Of a stretch of DNA of 53,185 nucleotides, positions 33,089 through 41,670 are shown piece by piece. The first letter of the stretch is position 1; every line of letters starts with the position of its first letter. The notes beneath the pieces are model-generated. The model had not been told where the DNA came from. It saw nothing but the letters and a program-made list of their open reading frames with translations, and did no database searches. Source of the DNA: Sphingobacteriaceae bacterium UBA6709 (GTDB lineage Bacteria; Bacteroidota; Bacteroidia; Sphingobacteriales; Sphingobacteriaceae); the NCBI GenBank assembly GCA_002454425.1, contig DKIV01000046.1, positions 32,566 through 85,750 of the forward strand, written 5' to 3'. The translations under genes and the position numbers were made by a program.

Positions 33089-35557
33089 GTGAGTTTTTTT
33101 AAATTTTGCAGAACGGCCTTATTAATCACGGCTGTATTTTTTTCGCTGAACCTGATGGCGCAAAGCACTCAGAATTTTAGCACGATAAAGGTTGATGACC
33201 TAAGCGACGCTCAAATCAGACAGTTTATGACTCAGGTGCAGTCCGCCGGACTGACTGAAGCGCAGTTGGAGCAGGTGGCTACCTCAAGAGGCATGCCTGC
33301 AACGGAAGTACAGAAATTAAGGGCGCGTGTTGATAAGCTTAAAGGGGCATCCGCAAAAACTCAGGGTTCCAATACAGCGAACGCGACAATTCAGCTGGGG
33401 CGCTCGGTAAATTATATCGATAGTGATTCATTACAGGCGAAGCAGGATTCGCTGAATAAAGCGGGGGATATCATCGGCTCCCTGAAGCCAAAGATCTTTG
33501 GTGCCGACCTGTTCAGTAATAAGCAACTTACTTTTGAGCCTAACCTACGCATGGCTACGCCACGTAATTATGTCATTGGTCCCGATGATGAATTGCTGAT
33601 AGATATCTATGGTAATTCCGAAGCATCGTATAAGCTGCGTGTTTCTCCCGAGGGAACCATTAACGTACAATATGTAGGAGTGATCGCCGTAGGAGGAATG
33701 ACTGTTGAGCAGGCAACACAACGTGTGCGGAATCGCATGGCAACGATCTATTCAGGATTAAAAAGCGGTGGCACAAGTGTGAATATCGCGGTGGGTAATA
33801 TCAGGAGTATTAAAGTGATTCTTACAGGGGAAGTAAAGAAGCCCGGAACCTATACATTGCCGTCCTTAGCGACTGTTTTCAACGCGCTATATGCATCCGG
33901 AGGTCCCACAGATAACGGCTCCTTCCGACAGATTGAACTTATTCGTGGAGGTCAGAAAGTAGCCACCCTGGATGTTTACGATTTTCTGCTTACGGGCGAA
34001 TTCAAAAGTAATGTGCGCTTACAGGATCAGGATGTAATTCGTGTTCCCACATATAGAAAGCGTGTAGAGATCGCCGGAGAGGTTAAGCGTCCCGGAATTT
34101 TTGAGATGAAGAATGGTGAGCGCCTGAGCGATCTGTTTCGTTTTGCCGGTGAGTTTAATGAGCGTGCTTATAAGGCGCGTGTAAAGGTGCTTAAAAATAC
34201 CGATACCGAACGTCGCATTGATGATATTACTTCTGAGGCCTTTGGAACTTATACACCAGCATCTGGTGATAAATATTTCGTTGACGAGATCCTCGATCGC
34301 TTTGCCAACCGTGTGAAGATTGAAGGTGCTGTGTTTCGTCCGGGACAATTCGAGCTTTCGGAAGGATTAACGCTTAAGGGATTGATCCAGAAAGCTGAGG
34401 GATTAAAAGAAGATGCCTTTACCAACCGCGGCTATATCACGCGACTGAAAGACAATAATGAGACTCAGCTGATCTCTTTTGACATAGCAAAGGTGTTATC
34501 GGGCGAAGCGGCCGATATTCAGTTGAGGCGCGAGGATGAGGTGATGATATCTTCTATTTTCGATCTGAAGGAAGAGTTCAACGTGCGTGTTGAAGGAGAG
34601 GTGCGCAGTCCCGGAAAGCTTAAATACGCGGAAGGGATGACTTTGGAAGATGCGATTCTTCAGTCGGGCGGATTAAAAGATAATGCTACGAATCGTCGGG
34701 TAGAAGTATCACGTCGTTTGCGGAACGTTGATGTAACGTCCGACACCGCCAAATCCGCAAGAGTATATCAGATAAACATAAGTAAAGATCTGGCAACAGC
34801 TGCGAGTTTCGTGCTTAAGCCTTACGATATTGTGGCCGTGCGTGATAACGCGGGTTATGAGGAGCAACGGGTGGTACGCATAGAGGGCGAAGTGATGTAT
34901 CCTGGCCCCTACACAATTACACGTAAAAACGAACGCATCTCTGATCTGTTGAAGCGTGCGGGTGGATTTACGGCATTTGCTTATCCTGAGGGCGCCTCAT
35001 TAAAGCGTCCGGGCGCGGAACAAGATACTTCAGTGACTGCCAAAATGGATAAGGAGCGCGTGCGTCAGTTTAAGCTGGCACAAAAAAGTGTGAGTGACAC
35101 GATCCGTCTTGACGAGGAAGCGCTGAAAAATCAGTTCGTAGGCATCAACTTGCCTCGGATCCTTAAGAATCAGGGTGGTCGTGAAGATATCTTTCTGGAA
35201 GAGGGCGATATCCTGAGCGTTCCAAAGCAGCTGCAGACGGTGAAGATCGGCGGGGAGGTGCTGTCGCCGGTAACAGTAGTATTCTCTAAAAGCAAAGGCT
35301 TTAAAAAATATATATCCAATGCCGGTGGTTTTGGAAATCGCGCAAAGAAGGGCGCCGCTTATGTAGTTTATGCTAACGGGACAGTAAATAGCACCAGCAA
35401 GTTTCTCTTCTTCAATAACTATCCTTCTGTAAAACCGGGCGCGCAGATCTTTGTGCCGAAGAAGCCGGAGGTGAGAAGGATGACTGCTGGAGAGTGGGTT
35501 GGTCTTTCCAGTGGTTTGGCTTCTGTCGCGGCCATCATTGTTTCTTTATTACGATAG
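33089..35557 (+). CDS. Outer-membrane polysaccharide export protein (OPX/Wza-like, multi-SLBB)
   Basis: 822 aa, far longer than Wza (about 380). Signal peptide near residues 8-25, ending LNLMAQ with no lipobox Cys, so it is not a classical lipoprotein. A Poly_export domain starts at YVIGPDDELLIDIYG near 157-171. About six SLBB-type repeats follow, each opening with a V-x-(I/V)-x-G-E-V-x-x-P-G pattern (for example ILTGEVKKPGTYTL, VEIAGEVKRPGIFEM, VRIEGEVMYPGPYTI). A hydrophobic helix lies at the very C-terminus (GLASVAAIIVSLLR). It would form the periplasmic/outer-membrane channel for the polysaccharide. GTG start. First gene of the export and synthesis locus. Confidence 0.92.
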   Translation: MSFFKFCRTALLITAVFFSLNLMAQSTQNFSTIKVDDLSDAQIRQFMTQVQSAGLTEAQLEQVATSRGMPATEVQKLRARVDKLKGASAKTQGSNTANATIQLGRSVNYIDSDSLQAKQDSLNKAGDIIGSLKPKIFGADLFSNKQLTFEPNLRMATPRNYVIGPDDELLIDIYGNSEASYKLRVSPEGTINVQYVGVIAVGGMTVEQATQRVRNRMATIYSGLKSGGTSVNIAVGNIRSIKVILTGEVKKPGTYTLPSLATVFNALYASGGPTDNGSFRQIELIRGGQKVATLDVYDFLLTGEFKSNVRLQDQDVIRVPTYRKRVEIAGEVKRPGIFEMKNGERLSDLFRFAGEFNERAYKARVKVLKNTDTERRIDDITSEAFGTYTPASGDKYFVDEILDRFANRVKIEGAVFRPGQFELSEGLTLKGLIQKAEGLKEDAFTNRGYITRLKDNNETQLISFDIAKVLSGEAADIQLRREDEVMISSIFDLKEEFNVRVEGEVRSPGKLKYAEGMTLEDAILQSGGLKDNATNRRVEVSRRLRNVDVTSDTAKSARVYQINISKDLATAASFVLKPYDIVAVRDNAGYEEQRVVRIEGEVMYPGPYTITRKNERISDLLKRAGGFTAFAYPEGASLKRPGAEQDTSVTAKMDKERVRQFKLAQKSVSDTIRLDEEALKNQFVGINLPRILKNQGGREDIFLEEGDILSVPKQLQTVKIGGEVLSPVTVVFSKSKGFKKYISNAGGFGNRAKKGAAYVVYANGTVNSTSKFLFFNNYPSVKPGAQIFVPKKPEVRRMTAGEWVGLSSGLASVAAIIVSLLR

Positions 35558-35579
35558 TTGTTCCTAATATATTATTCAA

Positions 35580-36671
35580 TTGGAATCAAATACAAATATT
35601 AATAATACGGCTCAGGTGCAGAGTGACGAGATCTCGCTGAAGGAGCTTATTCTCAAGATCAGGGAATGGTATCGCTATCTGCTGACCAAATGGAAAGTTA
35701 TTCTGTTGGCGGGCATTGTTGGTGGTGCATTAGGATTTACTTATGCTTATTTCAAAAAGCCGGTATATACAGCCAGCTGTACCTTTGTATTAGACGAGGG
35801 TAAATCCGGCGGTGGCTTAAGTCAATATGCGGGACTGGCAGCAATGGCCGGGATAAATATTGGCGGCGGAGCCAGCGATGGATTATTCCAGGGTGACAAC
35901 ATCATGGAGCTGTATAAGTCGCGCACCATGTTGCAAAAAACCCTGTTATCTGTCGGCGAGTTTGATGGAAAGAAGGATTTGTTGATCAACCGCTATATCC
36001 AGATTAATAAAATGCGCGAGGGCTGGGCAAAGAGCAAAAATTCTCAGTTGCGGAAATTATCATTTAACATTCCTGTTGAGCAGTTTACGCGTGTGAATGA
36101 TAGCGTGATGACTGCTATTGTGGGCGATATTAATAAGAACTATTTATCTGTATCTAAGCCCGATAAGAAATTGAGCATCATTGCTGTAGATGTTAAGTCT
36201 AAAGACGAGCAGTTCGCTAAGAATTTTAATGATGCGGTAGTAGCAACTGTTAACCGTTTTTACGTTGAAACTAAAACAAAGAAATCCACCGATAACTTAC
36301 GCATATTACAACACCAGGCAGATTCTGTGCGAAGAGTACTCAACGCCTCAATTGGTGGAGCCGCGTCAGCAATAGACGCCAATCCAAATGCTAATATGGC
36401 TTTGCAGATCTTGCGTGTTCCCTCCCAGCGTAAGCAAATTGACGTGCAAGCGAACACTGCCATGTATGCAGAGATTGTGAAGAATTTAGAGATGGCAAAG
36501 CTGGGTAGCCGACAAGATGCTCCGCTTATTCAGGTTGTGGATGAGCCGGTGTATCCGTTGAAAAAGGAGACGGTTGGGAAAGTGAAGAGCCTTGTTATTG
36601 GAGGAATCCTGTTTGGCTTTCTTTATTGCTTTATTTTATTAATGAACTATTTGTTTAAAAGTATTTTATGA
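35580..36671 (+). CDS. Wzz/chain-length determinant-like polysaccharide co-polymerase
   Basis: 363-aa inner-membrane protein that sets polymer length or couples synthesis to export. TTG start at 35580. First membrane helix VILLAGIVGGALGFTYAYF near residues 40-58, then the Wzz block KKPVYTASCTFVLDE; a periplasmic helical domain; Pro-rich PVYPLKKE before the second helix SLVIGGILFGFLYCFILLMNYL near 335-356. Only a few residues follow that helix, so there is no cytoplasmic tyrosine kinase domain. Its stop overlaps the next gene as ATGA. Confidence 0.88.
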   Translation: MESNTNINNTAQVQSDEISLKELILKIREWYRYLLTKWKVILLAGIVGGALGFTYAYFKKPVYTASCTFVLDEGKSGGGLSQYAGLAAMAGINIGGGASDGLFQGDNIMELYKSRTMLQKTLLSVGEFDGKKDLLINRYIQINKMREGWAKSKNSQLRKLSFNIPVEQFTRVNDSVMTAIVGDINKNYLSVSKPDKKLSIIAVDVKSKDEQFAKNFNDAVVATVNRFYVETKTKKSTDNLRILQHQADSVRRVLNASIGGAASAIDANPNANMALQILRVPSQRKQIDVQANTAMYAEIVKNLEMAKLGSRQDAPLIQVVDEPVYPLKKETVGKVKSLVIGGILFGFLYCFILLMNYLFKSIL

Positions 36672-37081
36672 GTATAGAAAACTGTAAAATAATAGAGTTT
36701 CCAAAGATTCTTGATGAGCGGGGAAATCTATCCTTTCTGGAGGAAGGCAAGCATATTCCCTTTGAGGTAAAACGAACTTATTGGATATACGACGTGCCAG
36801 GGGGCGAAATACGTGGAGGTCATAGCTATTATAGAAATCAGGAGGTGATCATTGCATTGAGCGGTAGCTTTGACGTTGTTTTGTCTGATGGAGAGCAAGA
36901 ACGCAGGTTTTCACTAAACCGATCTTATTACGGCTTGTATGTGCCAAATGGGGTATGGCGTAGTATGGAGAATTTTTCGACCAACTCTTTAGCGTTTGTT
37001 GTAGCCTCTGAATTTTATAACGAGTCTGATTATGAAAGAAATTATCAAAAATTCAAAAATGCACAGGTCGTCCGTTTATAA
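36668..37081 (+). CDS. FdtA-like (WxcM/cupin) protein with altered HxH motif
   Basis: 137-aa cupin of the dTDP-sugar 3,4-ketoisomerase family. YWIYDVPGGEIRGGHSYYRNQEVI near residues 38-61 matches the active-site strand of FdtA, but the usual H-A-H is H-S-Y here, so the second of two conserved histidines is replaced by Tyr. Rest of fold intact (SGSFDVVLSDG, YGLYVPNGVWRSMENF). It may be a non-catalytic partner of the next gene or an enzyme of different specificity. Overlaps the co-polymerase gene by four bases and the next gene by at least 23. Confidence 0.8.
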   Translation: MSIENCKIIEFPKILDERGNLSFLEEGKHIPFEVKRTYWIYDVPGGEIRGGHSYYRNQEVIIALSGSFDVVLSDGEQERRFSLNRSYYGLYVPNGVWRSMENFSTNSLAFVVASEFYNESDYERNYQKFKNAQVVRL

Positions 37082-37475
37082 TTGCAGCGTTGTTGAACTT
37101 CCAAAAGTTCACAACCGTGCGGGTAACATTACTGTTATTGAAAATAGTGATGTAATTCCGTTTGATGTGAAAAGAGTTTATTATTTATATGATGTTCCCG
37201 GAGGCGAAACTCGCGGCGGACATGCTCATAAAGATTTACAACAGCTAATCGTTGCCGCAAGTGGAAGTTTTGATGTTATTCTCGATGATGGGAAAGTAAA
37301 AAAGACAATCACCTTGAATCGTCCAAACTTCGGACTATATGTTACACCGGGAATATGGCGGGAATTAATCAATTTTTCTTCAGGTGCTGTATTGCTAGTC
37401 TTAGCTTCCATGAAGTATTCAGAGGATGACTACCTTAGGAATTATGACGATTTTTTAAGTTTTATCAATGGGTAA
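37059..37475 (+). CDS. fdtA: dTDP-4-keto-6-deoxyhexose 3,4-ketoisomerase (FdtA/QdtA-like)
   Basis: 138 aa from ATG 37059; an ATG at 37032 is possible but adds nine residues before the domain. Moves the keto group from C4 to C3 of dTDP-4-keto-6-deoxyglucose. The active-site strand YYLYDVPGGETRGGHAHKDLQQLI keeps both histidines (HAH), then SGSFDVILDDG and FGLYVTPGIWRELINF. It is a clear paralogue of the preceding protein. FdtA (Fuc3NAc) and QdtA (Qui3NAc) cannot be told apart by eye. Overlaps the acetyltransferase gene by eight bases. Confidence 0.85.
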   Translation: MHRSSVYNCSVVELPKVHNRAGNITVIENSDVIPFDVKRVYYLYDVPGGETRGGHAHKDLQQLIVAASGSFDVILDDGKVKKTITLNRPNFGLYVTPGIWRELINFSSGAVLLVLASMKYSEDDYLRNYDDFLSFING

Positions 37476-38001
37476 ATTTATTCATTCACTTGCAGATGTA
37501 CAGACAGGCAACGTTGGGTCAGATACATATATCTGGCAGTTTACAGTAGTGCTAAAAGGGGCGAAAATCGGCTCTAATTGCAACATAAACTGTAATTGCT
37601 TCGTTGAAAACGATGTAGTTATTGGAAATAATGTGACCGTCAAGGCTGGGGTGCAGGTATGGGACGGGATTACTATAGAAGATAATACCTTTATTGGTCC
37701 TAATGTGACGTTCACTAATGATTATGCGCCTAAGTCTAAAGTTTATCCTGAGAAATTCTTAAGGACTGTAATTAAGGAAGGAGCATCTATTGGTGCAAAC
37801 TCAACAATATTAGGAGGTGTAACAATTGGCGAAAACGCATTAATAGGCCTAGGGAGCGTCGTGACCAGGGACATTCCCGCTAATACTATTTGGTACGGTA
37901 ATCCTGCAAAGCATAAGGGATATAGGACAAGCGAAGGCTCGCTTTTAGATCTCGATGGTAAAGACAAAAACGGAGTGCAACACGATATAACTAGATTATG
38001 A
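37468..38001 (+). CDS. fdtC: dTDP-3-amino-3,6-dideoxyhexose N-acetyltransferase (FdtC/QdtC-like)
   Basis: 177-aa left-handed beta-helix acetyltransferase using acetyl-CoA. Hexapeptide repeats run from about residue 15 to 150 (VGSDTYIWQF, IGSNCNINCNCFVENDVVIG, IGANSTILGGVTIG), with the FTNDYAPKSKVYPE loop near 82-95 typical of FdtC/QdtC/WbpD relatives and ending in IWYGNPAKHKGY. Placed between the ketoisomerase and the aminotransferase, with ATGA overlap to the latter, matching the fdt/qdt gene set. It would complete dTDP-Fuc3NAc or dTDP-Qui3NAc. Confidence 0.87.
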   Translation: MGKFIHSLADVQTGNVGSDTYIWQFTVVLKGAKIGSNCNINCNCFVENDVVIGNNVTVKAGVQVWDGITIEDNTFIGPNVTFTNDYAPKSKVYPEKFLRTVIKEGASIGANSTILGGVTIGENALIGLGSVVTRDIPANTIWYGNPAKHKGYRTSEGSLLDLDGKDKNGVQHDITRL

Positions 38002-39098
38002 TAAAATTCCTAGATCTTCAAGCTGTGACAAAACAGCATGAGGAAGAAATAAAAGAAGCGGCGAACCGGGTTATAGAGTCCGGATGGTATTTACAAGGAA
38101 AGGAAAACGAAAGGTTCGAGTCGAACTTTTCCAACTACATTGGCGCAAAATGTTGCATAGGGGTAGCTAATGGATTGGACGCACTAAGACTAATTTTGCG
38201 CGCCTACATAGAAATGGAGATTATGCAGGAAGGGGACGAGATTATTGTGCCCGCTAACACTTACATTGCCTCTATATTGGCTATCACAGATAACCGTTTG
38301 AAGCCTATTTTGGTAGAGCCGTCTTTGGAAACACTTCAAATAGATGATTCTCTTATTGAGCAGGCAGTCACGCCGAAAACTAAGGCGATTATGATTGTGC
38401 ATCTTTACGGGCAATGTGCATACACCGACAAGATTGGCGATATTTGCAAAAAGTATGATCTCAAATTGATTGAAGATAATGCACAGGCGCATGGTTGTTC
38501 ATTTAAAGGAAGAAAAACTGGCTCGCTTGGTGATGCAGCAGCGCACAGTTTTTATCCGGGTAAAAACTTGGGCGCGTTTGGCGACGCTGGTGCAATCACC
38601 ACCGATGACGTGCAACTTGCATCGTTAGTTCGCACTTTAGCCAATTATGGTTCTTCTACAAAATATGTGTTTGAATACCAGGGCCTGAATAGTCGTTTAG
38701 ATGAGATTCAAGCTGCCATATTGGACGTTAAATTGAAATATCTGGATGACGACACCCAACGGAGAAAGGATGTTGCCCGTTATTATATAGAAAACATAAA
38801 TCATCCGGATATTACCTTTCCTAAGGTGAACGATTGGGATGCCCATGTTTTTCATTTGTTTCCCATTTTGTCATGGCGTAGGTATGAATTGCAGGCATAC
38901 TTAACTGAAAACGGTGTGCAAACTTTAATTCATTATCCAATTCCGCCACATCTCCAAAAGTGCTATTCCGGATTTTTTTCTAGCAAATATCCCATTACTG
39001 AAAAGATTCATCAAACAGAGCTTTCACTTCCCATTAGTCCAGTAGTTACGAATGTTGAAGTATCGAATATTGTTGATTTAATTAATACATTTAAGTAG
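37998..39098 (+). CDS. fdtB: dTDP-3-keto-6-deoxyhexose aminotransferase (FdtB/QdtB-like)
   Basis: 366-aa PLP enzyme of the DegT/DnrJ/EryC1 family that aminates C3 of the 3-keto sugar. Marks: FLDLQAVTKQHEEEI at the N-terminus, GVANGLDALRLILRAY near 56-71, VPANTYIASILAI, VHLYGQCA, IEDNAQAHGC near 161-170, and the PLP lysine in HSFYPGKNLGAFGDAG near 185-200. The HSFYPGKNLGA context is typical of FdtB/QdtB. Third enzyme of the dTDP-3-acetamido sugar module; rmlA and rmlB, needed to make the precursor, are not in the window. Confidence 0.9.
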   Translation: MIKFLDLQAVTKQHEEEIKEAANRVIESGWYLQGKENERFESNFSNYIGAKCCIGVANGLDALRLILRAYIEMEIMQEGDEIIVPANTYIASILAITDNRLKPILVEPSLETLQIDDSLIEQAVTPKTKAIMIVHLYGQCAYTDKIGDICKKYDLKLIEDNAQAHGCSFKGRKTGSLGDAAAHSFYPGKNLGAFGDAGAITTDDVQLASLVRTLANYGSSTKYVFEYQGLNSRLDEIQAAILDVKLKYLDDDTQRRKDVARYYIENINHPDITFPKVNDWDAHVFHLFPILSWRRYELQAYLTENGVQTLIHYPIPPHLQKCYSGFFSSKYPITEKIHQTELSLPISPVVTNVEVSNIVDLINTFK

Positions 39099-39100
39099 CT

Positions 39101-40099
39101 GTGGTTAAATTAACAATCGTTATTCCCGCTTATAATGCTGAAGGGTTCATACTAGAGTGTCTAGATAGTGTAACTTCACAGACATTCGAAGATTGGGCAT
39201 GTATTATTGTCGATGATGGTTCTACAGATGGCACTCTACGTTTGTTGAAAGAATACTCAGATCATGATTCTAGATTTACAATCAAGCATATCTCGAACTC
39301 AGGATCTGCAAAGTATCCTATTGACTTAGGAATAACCTTATCGTCGACGCCTTGGATTGTGGTTATTGGTTGTGATGATTATTTAGAAGAAAGCTTTTTA
39401 CAGACCCTTGTCGATAGACAATTGTCAACGGGAGCCGACGTTGTAACGGCCATTATGCAAAGTGTTGACATATTCGGGAAAACTTTGACTTGGCAGTGTC
39501 CAACAAAGTCTTTTGATTTTGATCATTGTGTATCTGGTAAGCAAGCCCTTAAGTTGACTTTGGGCGATTGGATAATACCAGGGAATGGCGCTTTAATAGC
39601 CAAGAAATTATATAGCAAGAGGAAGGAGATTCACAATTTCATGAATGCAGACGAATTCGATTTTCGTCAGAACTTATTAAATGCCGAAAAAGTTTCTTTC
39701 TCGAAAGCTGTATATTATTACCGTCAACACCCAAACTCCATAACTAAAAAAGTAAGCGTTAAGCTATTTGATTCTATTTTTGTAAATGAACACTTAACTG
39801 ATTTAGTAATCGAAAACTATGGCTTGGACAGTGTAGAAGCGATGTTGATATTGAAGCAATCGTCACATGATTTATTTGCTAAAAGAGCATTGCTTTTTAA
39901 GGTAAGAAGGGCTATTGGAGAAGACCAGTTTACCAAGAAAAGAAAGGAGATATATTTGAGATTCAAAATGTTAAAAAGCCGACCATTTTCCGGGAGCGGT
40001 TTAGCAGAAAAAATAATCTTTTATGATTGGGGGATGTTTTCTGGAGCAGCTTGGATATATCAAAACATCAAGAATGTAATCGGTAGTAGAATGTTATGA
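39101..40099 (+). CDS. Glycosyltransferase family 2
   Basis: 332 aa, GTG start two bases after the fdtB stop. GT-A domain: KLTIVIPAYNAEGFILECLDS at the N-terminus, VDDGSTDGTLRLL near 37-49, and a metal site WIVVIGCDDYL near 84-94; MNADEFDFRQNLL near 180 is the ED-like catalytic stretch. The protein's C-terminal third is helical and basic. The first glycosyltransferase after the Fuc3NAc-like module, so it could use that sugar (inference). From here on the DNA is visibly richer in A/T. Confidence 0.86.
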   Translation: MVKLTIVIPAYNAEGFILECLDSVTSQTFEDWACIIVDDGSTDGTLRLLKEYSDHDSRFTIKHISNSGSAKYPIDLGITLSSTPWIVVIGCDDYLEESFLQTLVDRQLSTGADVVTAIMQSVDIFGKTLTWQCPTKSFDFDHCVSGKQALKLTLGDWIIPGNGALIAKKLYSKRKEIHNFMNADEFDFRQNLLNAEKVSFSKAVYYYRQHPNSITKKVSVKLFDSIFVNEHLTDLVIENYGLDSVEAMLILKQSSHDLFAKRALLFKVRRAIGEDQFTKKRKEIYLRFKMLKSRPFSGSGLAEKIIFYDWGMFSGAAWIYQNIKNVIGSRML

Positions 40100-40182
40100 A
40101 CGTGCTAGCTGTACACTTAAGTTTTCATAGTGTTTCCCGATGCCTAAAATTTCCGTCACTAGTTTCTTTGCTCTTTAATTAA

Positions 40183-41670
40183 ATGGAAAATACAAATAAA
40201 TTCTCCTCTGTCTTAAAAGGAACAGCGCTATTTGGTGGTGTACAAATAGTAACTATTTTCGTAAATTTAGTTAGGGGGAAGTTTATTGCTTTGTTGTTGG
40301 GGCCTGTAGGCGTTGGTATCATGGCTATTTTTACGAACGCCGTCAATCTAATTCAGCAGTCGACAGCTCTAGGGATTAATTTATCTGGTGTTCGTGATAT
40401 ATCTTCTGCTAAGAACAGCAATCCGAAGGTGCTTTCAAAGATAATTTTGGTTTTTAGAAAGTTAAGCGTTGCTACTGCTGTTGTCGGTGCTATAGCCACA
40501 TGCGTGCTGTCTGGTTTCTTAAGTGAATTATCATTTAAAACGACAGCTTATATGACATCGTTCATGTTTTTATCCATCTTAGTTTTTTTCGCCACATTAA
40601 CGAATTCAGAAGTCGCAATTATGCAGGGTGTTCGTAGTCTTCGGCAGCTTGCATTCTCTTCTTTGATTGGCGCTGTTACTGGGCTGCTAATTTCGGTTCC
40701 GTTTTATTTTTTTTGGGGTCAAAATGGAATTGTTCCGGCGATGGTAATTCCATCTATAATAACCTTTATTGTTCATAGATATCACACAAGGAAGTTGAAC
40801 TTGATACCGGTTAAAGTGGGGCGTTCGGAATTGGTAGCTTTGTCTAAGGGTATGATTGCACTGGGATTAAGTTCAATGCTCACCGGATCATTAGGTAATT
40901 TGACAAACTATAGTTTTAACAACTTTATTACAAATTGGGGTGCAATTCGTGATTTAGGTATTTATCAAGGTGCAAGTTCTATAACGAACCAGTATGTTGC
41001 GGTACTCTTTTCTGCTATGGCAGCAGATTACTTTCCGCGACTATCGGCCGTTGCAGATGATATTGGCAAAGTCAATGACGTTGTAAATACCCAGTTAAAT
41101 GTCTTAATCCTAATTGTTAGCCCACTGCTAGTGTTGATGTTAATTACGGCCCCGATATTAATACGCATTTTACTTAGTAGTGAATTTACGGATTGTATCC
41201 CTTTAATAAAGTGGATGGCTTTCGGTTTGTTTTTTAAGGTTTTGTCATACCCTTTAGGATATATGTCCTTTGCTAAGGGTGATAAAAAGTTATTTCTATT
41301 TTTAGAAGGTTTTATTGTTAATCTTTTTGTGTTGTCGATCAATATTGCAATGTACTTTTCTTTTGGTGTCAGAGGGCTTGGTGCTTCATTTTTATTAATT
41401 TATATATTATACCTAAGTGTTATTTTTTCCATTGTACGGAACCGGTATGGATACAAAGTTGACAAAGGATTATATAAGATAGTAGCAATAAGTTTTATAA
41501 GTCTCTTTATTGTTTTTACATACTCAGAATTTAGGGCTACCTACGATTTTTACATTGTCAGTGTGTGTATATTACTAATGCTGTCCTACCGAAATTTAAA
41601 AGAATTAGAAAAGAGAACGGGTAGGCCAATATTGACTTTCTTGAAAAATTCGTCTAATGCAAATAAATAA
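40183..41670 (+). CDS. wzx: Wzx-type oligosaccharide flippase
   Basis: 495 aa with about 12-14 membrane segments, MATE/MOP superfamily. SVLKGTALFGGVQIVTIFVNLVRGKFIALLLGP at the N-terminus and the following VGVGIMAIF resemble O-antigen/enterobacterial common antigen translocases. It would flip the undecaprenyl-linked repeat unit to the periplasm. Codon use is A/T-rich with many TTA/ATA codons. 83 bases after the preceding gene and overlapping the next by 14. Confidence 0.88.
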   Translation: MENTNKFSSVLKGTALFGGVQIVTIFVNLVRGKFIALLLGPVGVGIMAIFTNAVNLIQQSTALGINLSGVRDISSAKNSNPKVLSKIILVFRKLSVATAVVGAIATCVLSGFLSELSFKTTAYMTSFMFLSILVFFATLTNSEVAIMQGVRSLRQLAFSSLIGAVTGLLISVPFYFFWGQNGIVPAMVIPSIITFIVHRYHTRKLNLIPVKVGRSELVALSKGMIALGLSSMLTGSLGNLTNYSFNNFITNWGAIRDLGIYQGASSITNQYVAVLFSAMAADYFPRLSAVADDIGKVNDVVNTQLNVLILIVSPLLVLMLITAPILIRILLSSEFTDCIPLIKWMAFGLFFKVLSYPLGYMSFAKGDKKLFLFLEGFIVNLFVLSINIAMYFSFGVRGLGASFLLIYILYLSVIFSIVRNRYGYKVDKGLYKIVAISFISLFIVFTYSEFRATYDFYIVSVCILLMLSYRNLKELEKRTGRPILTFLKNSSNANK

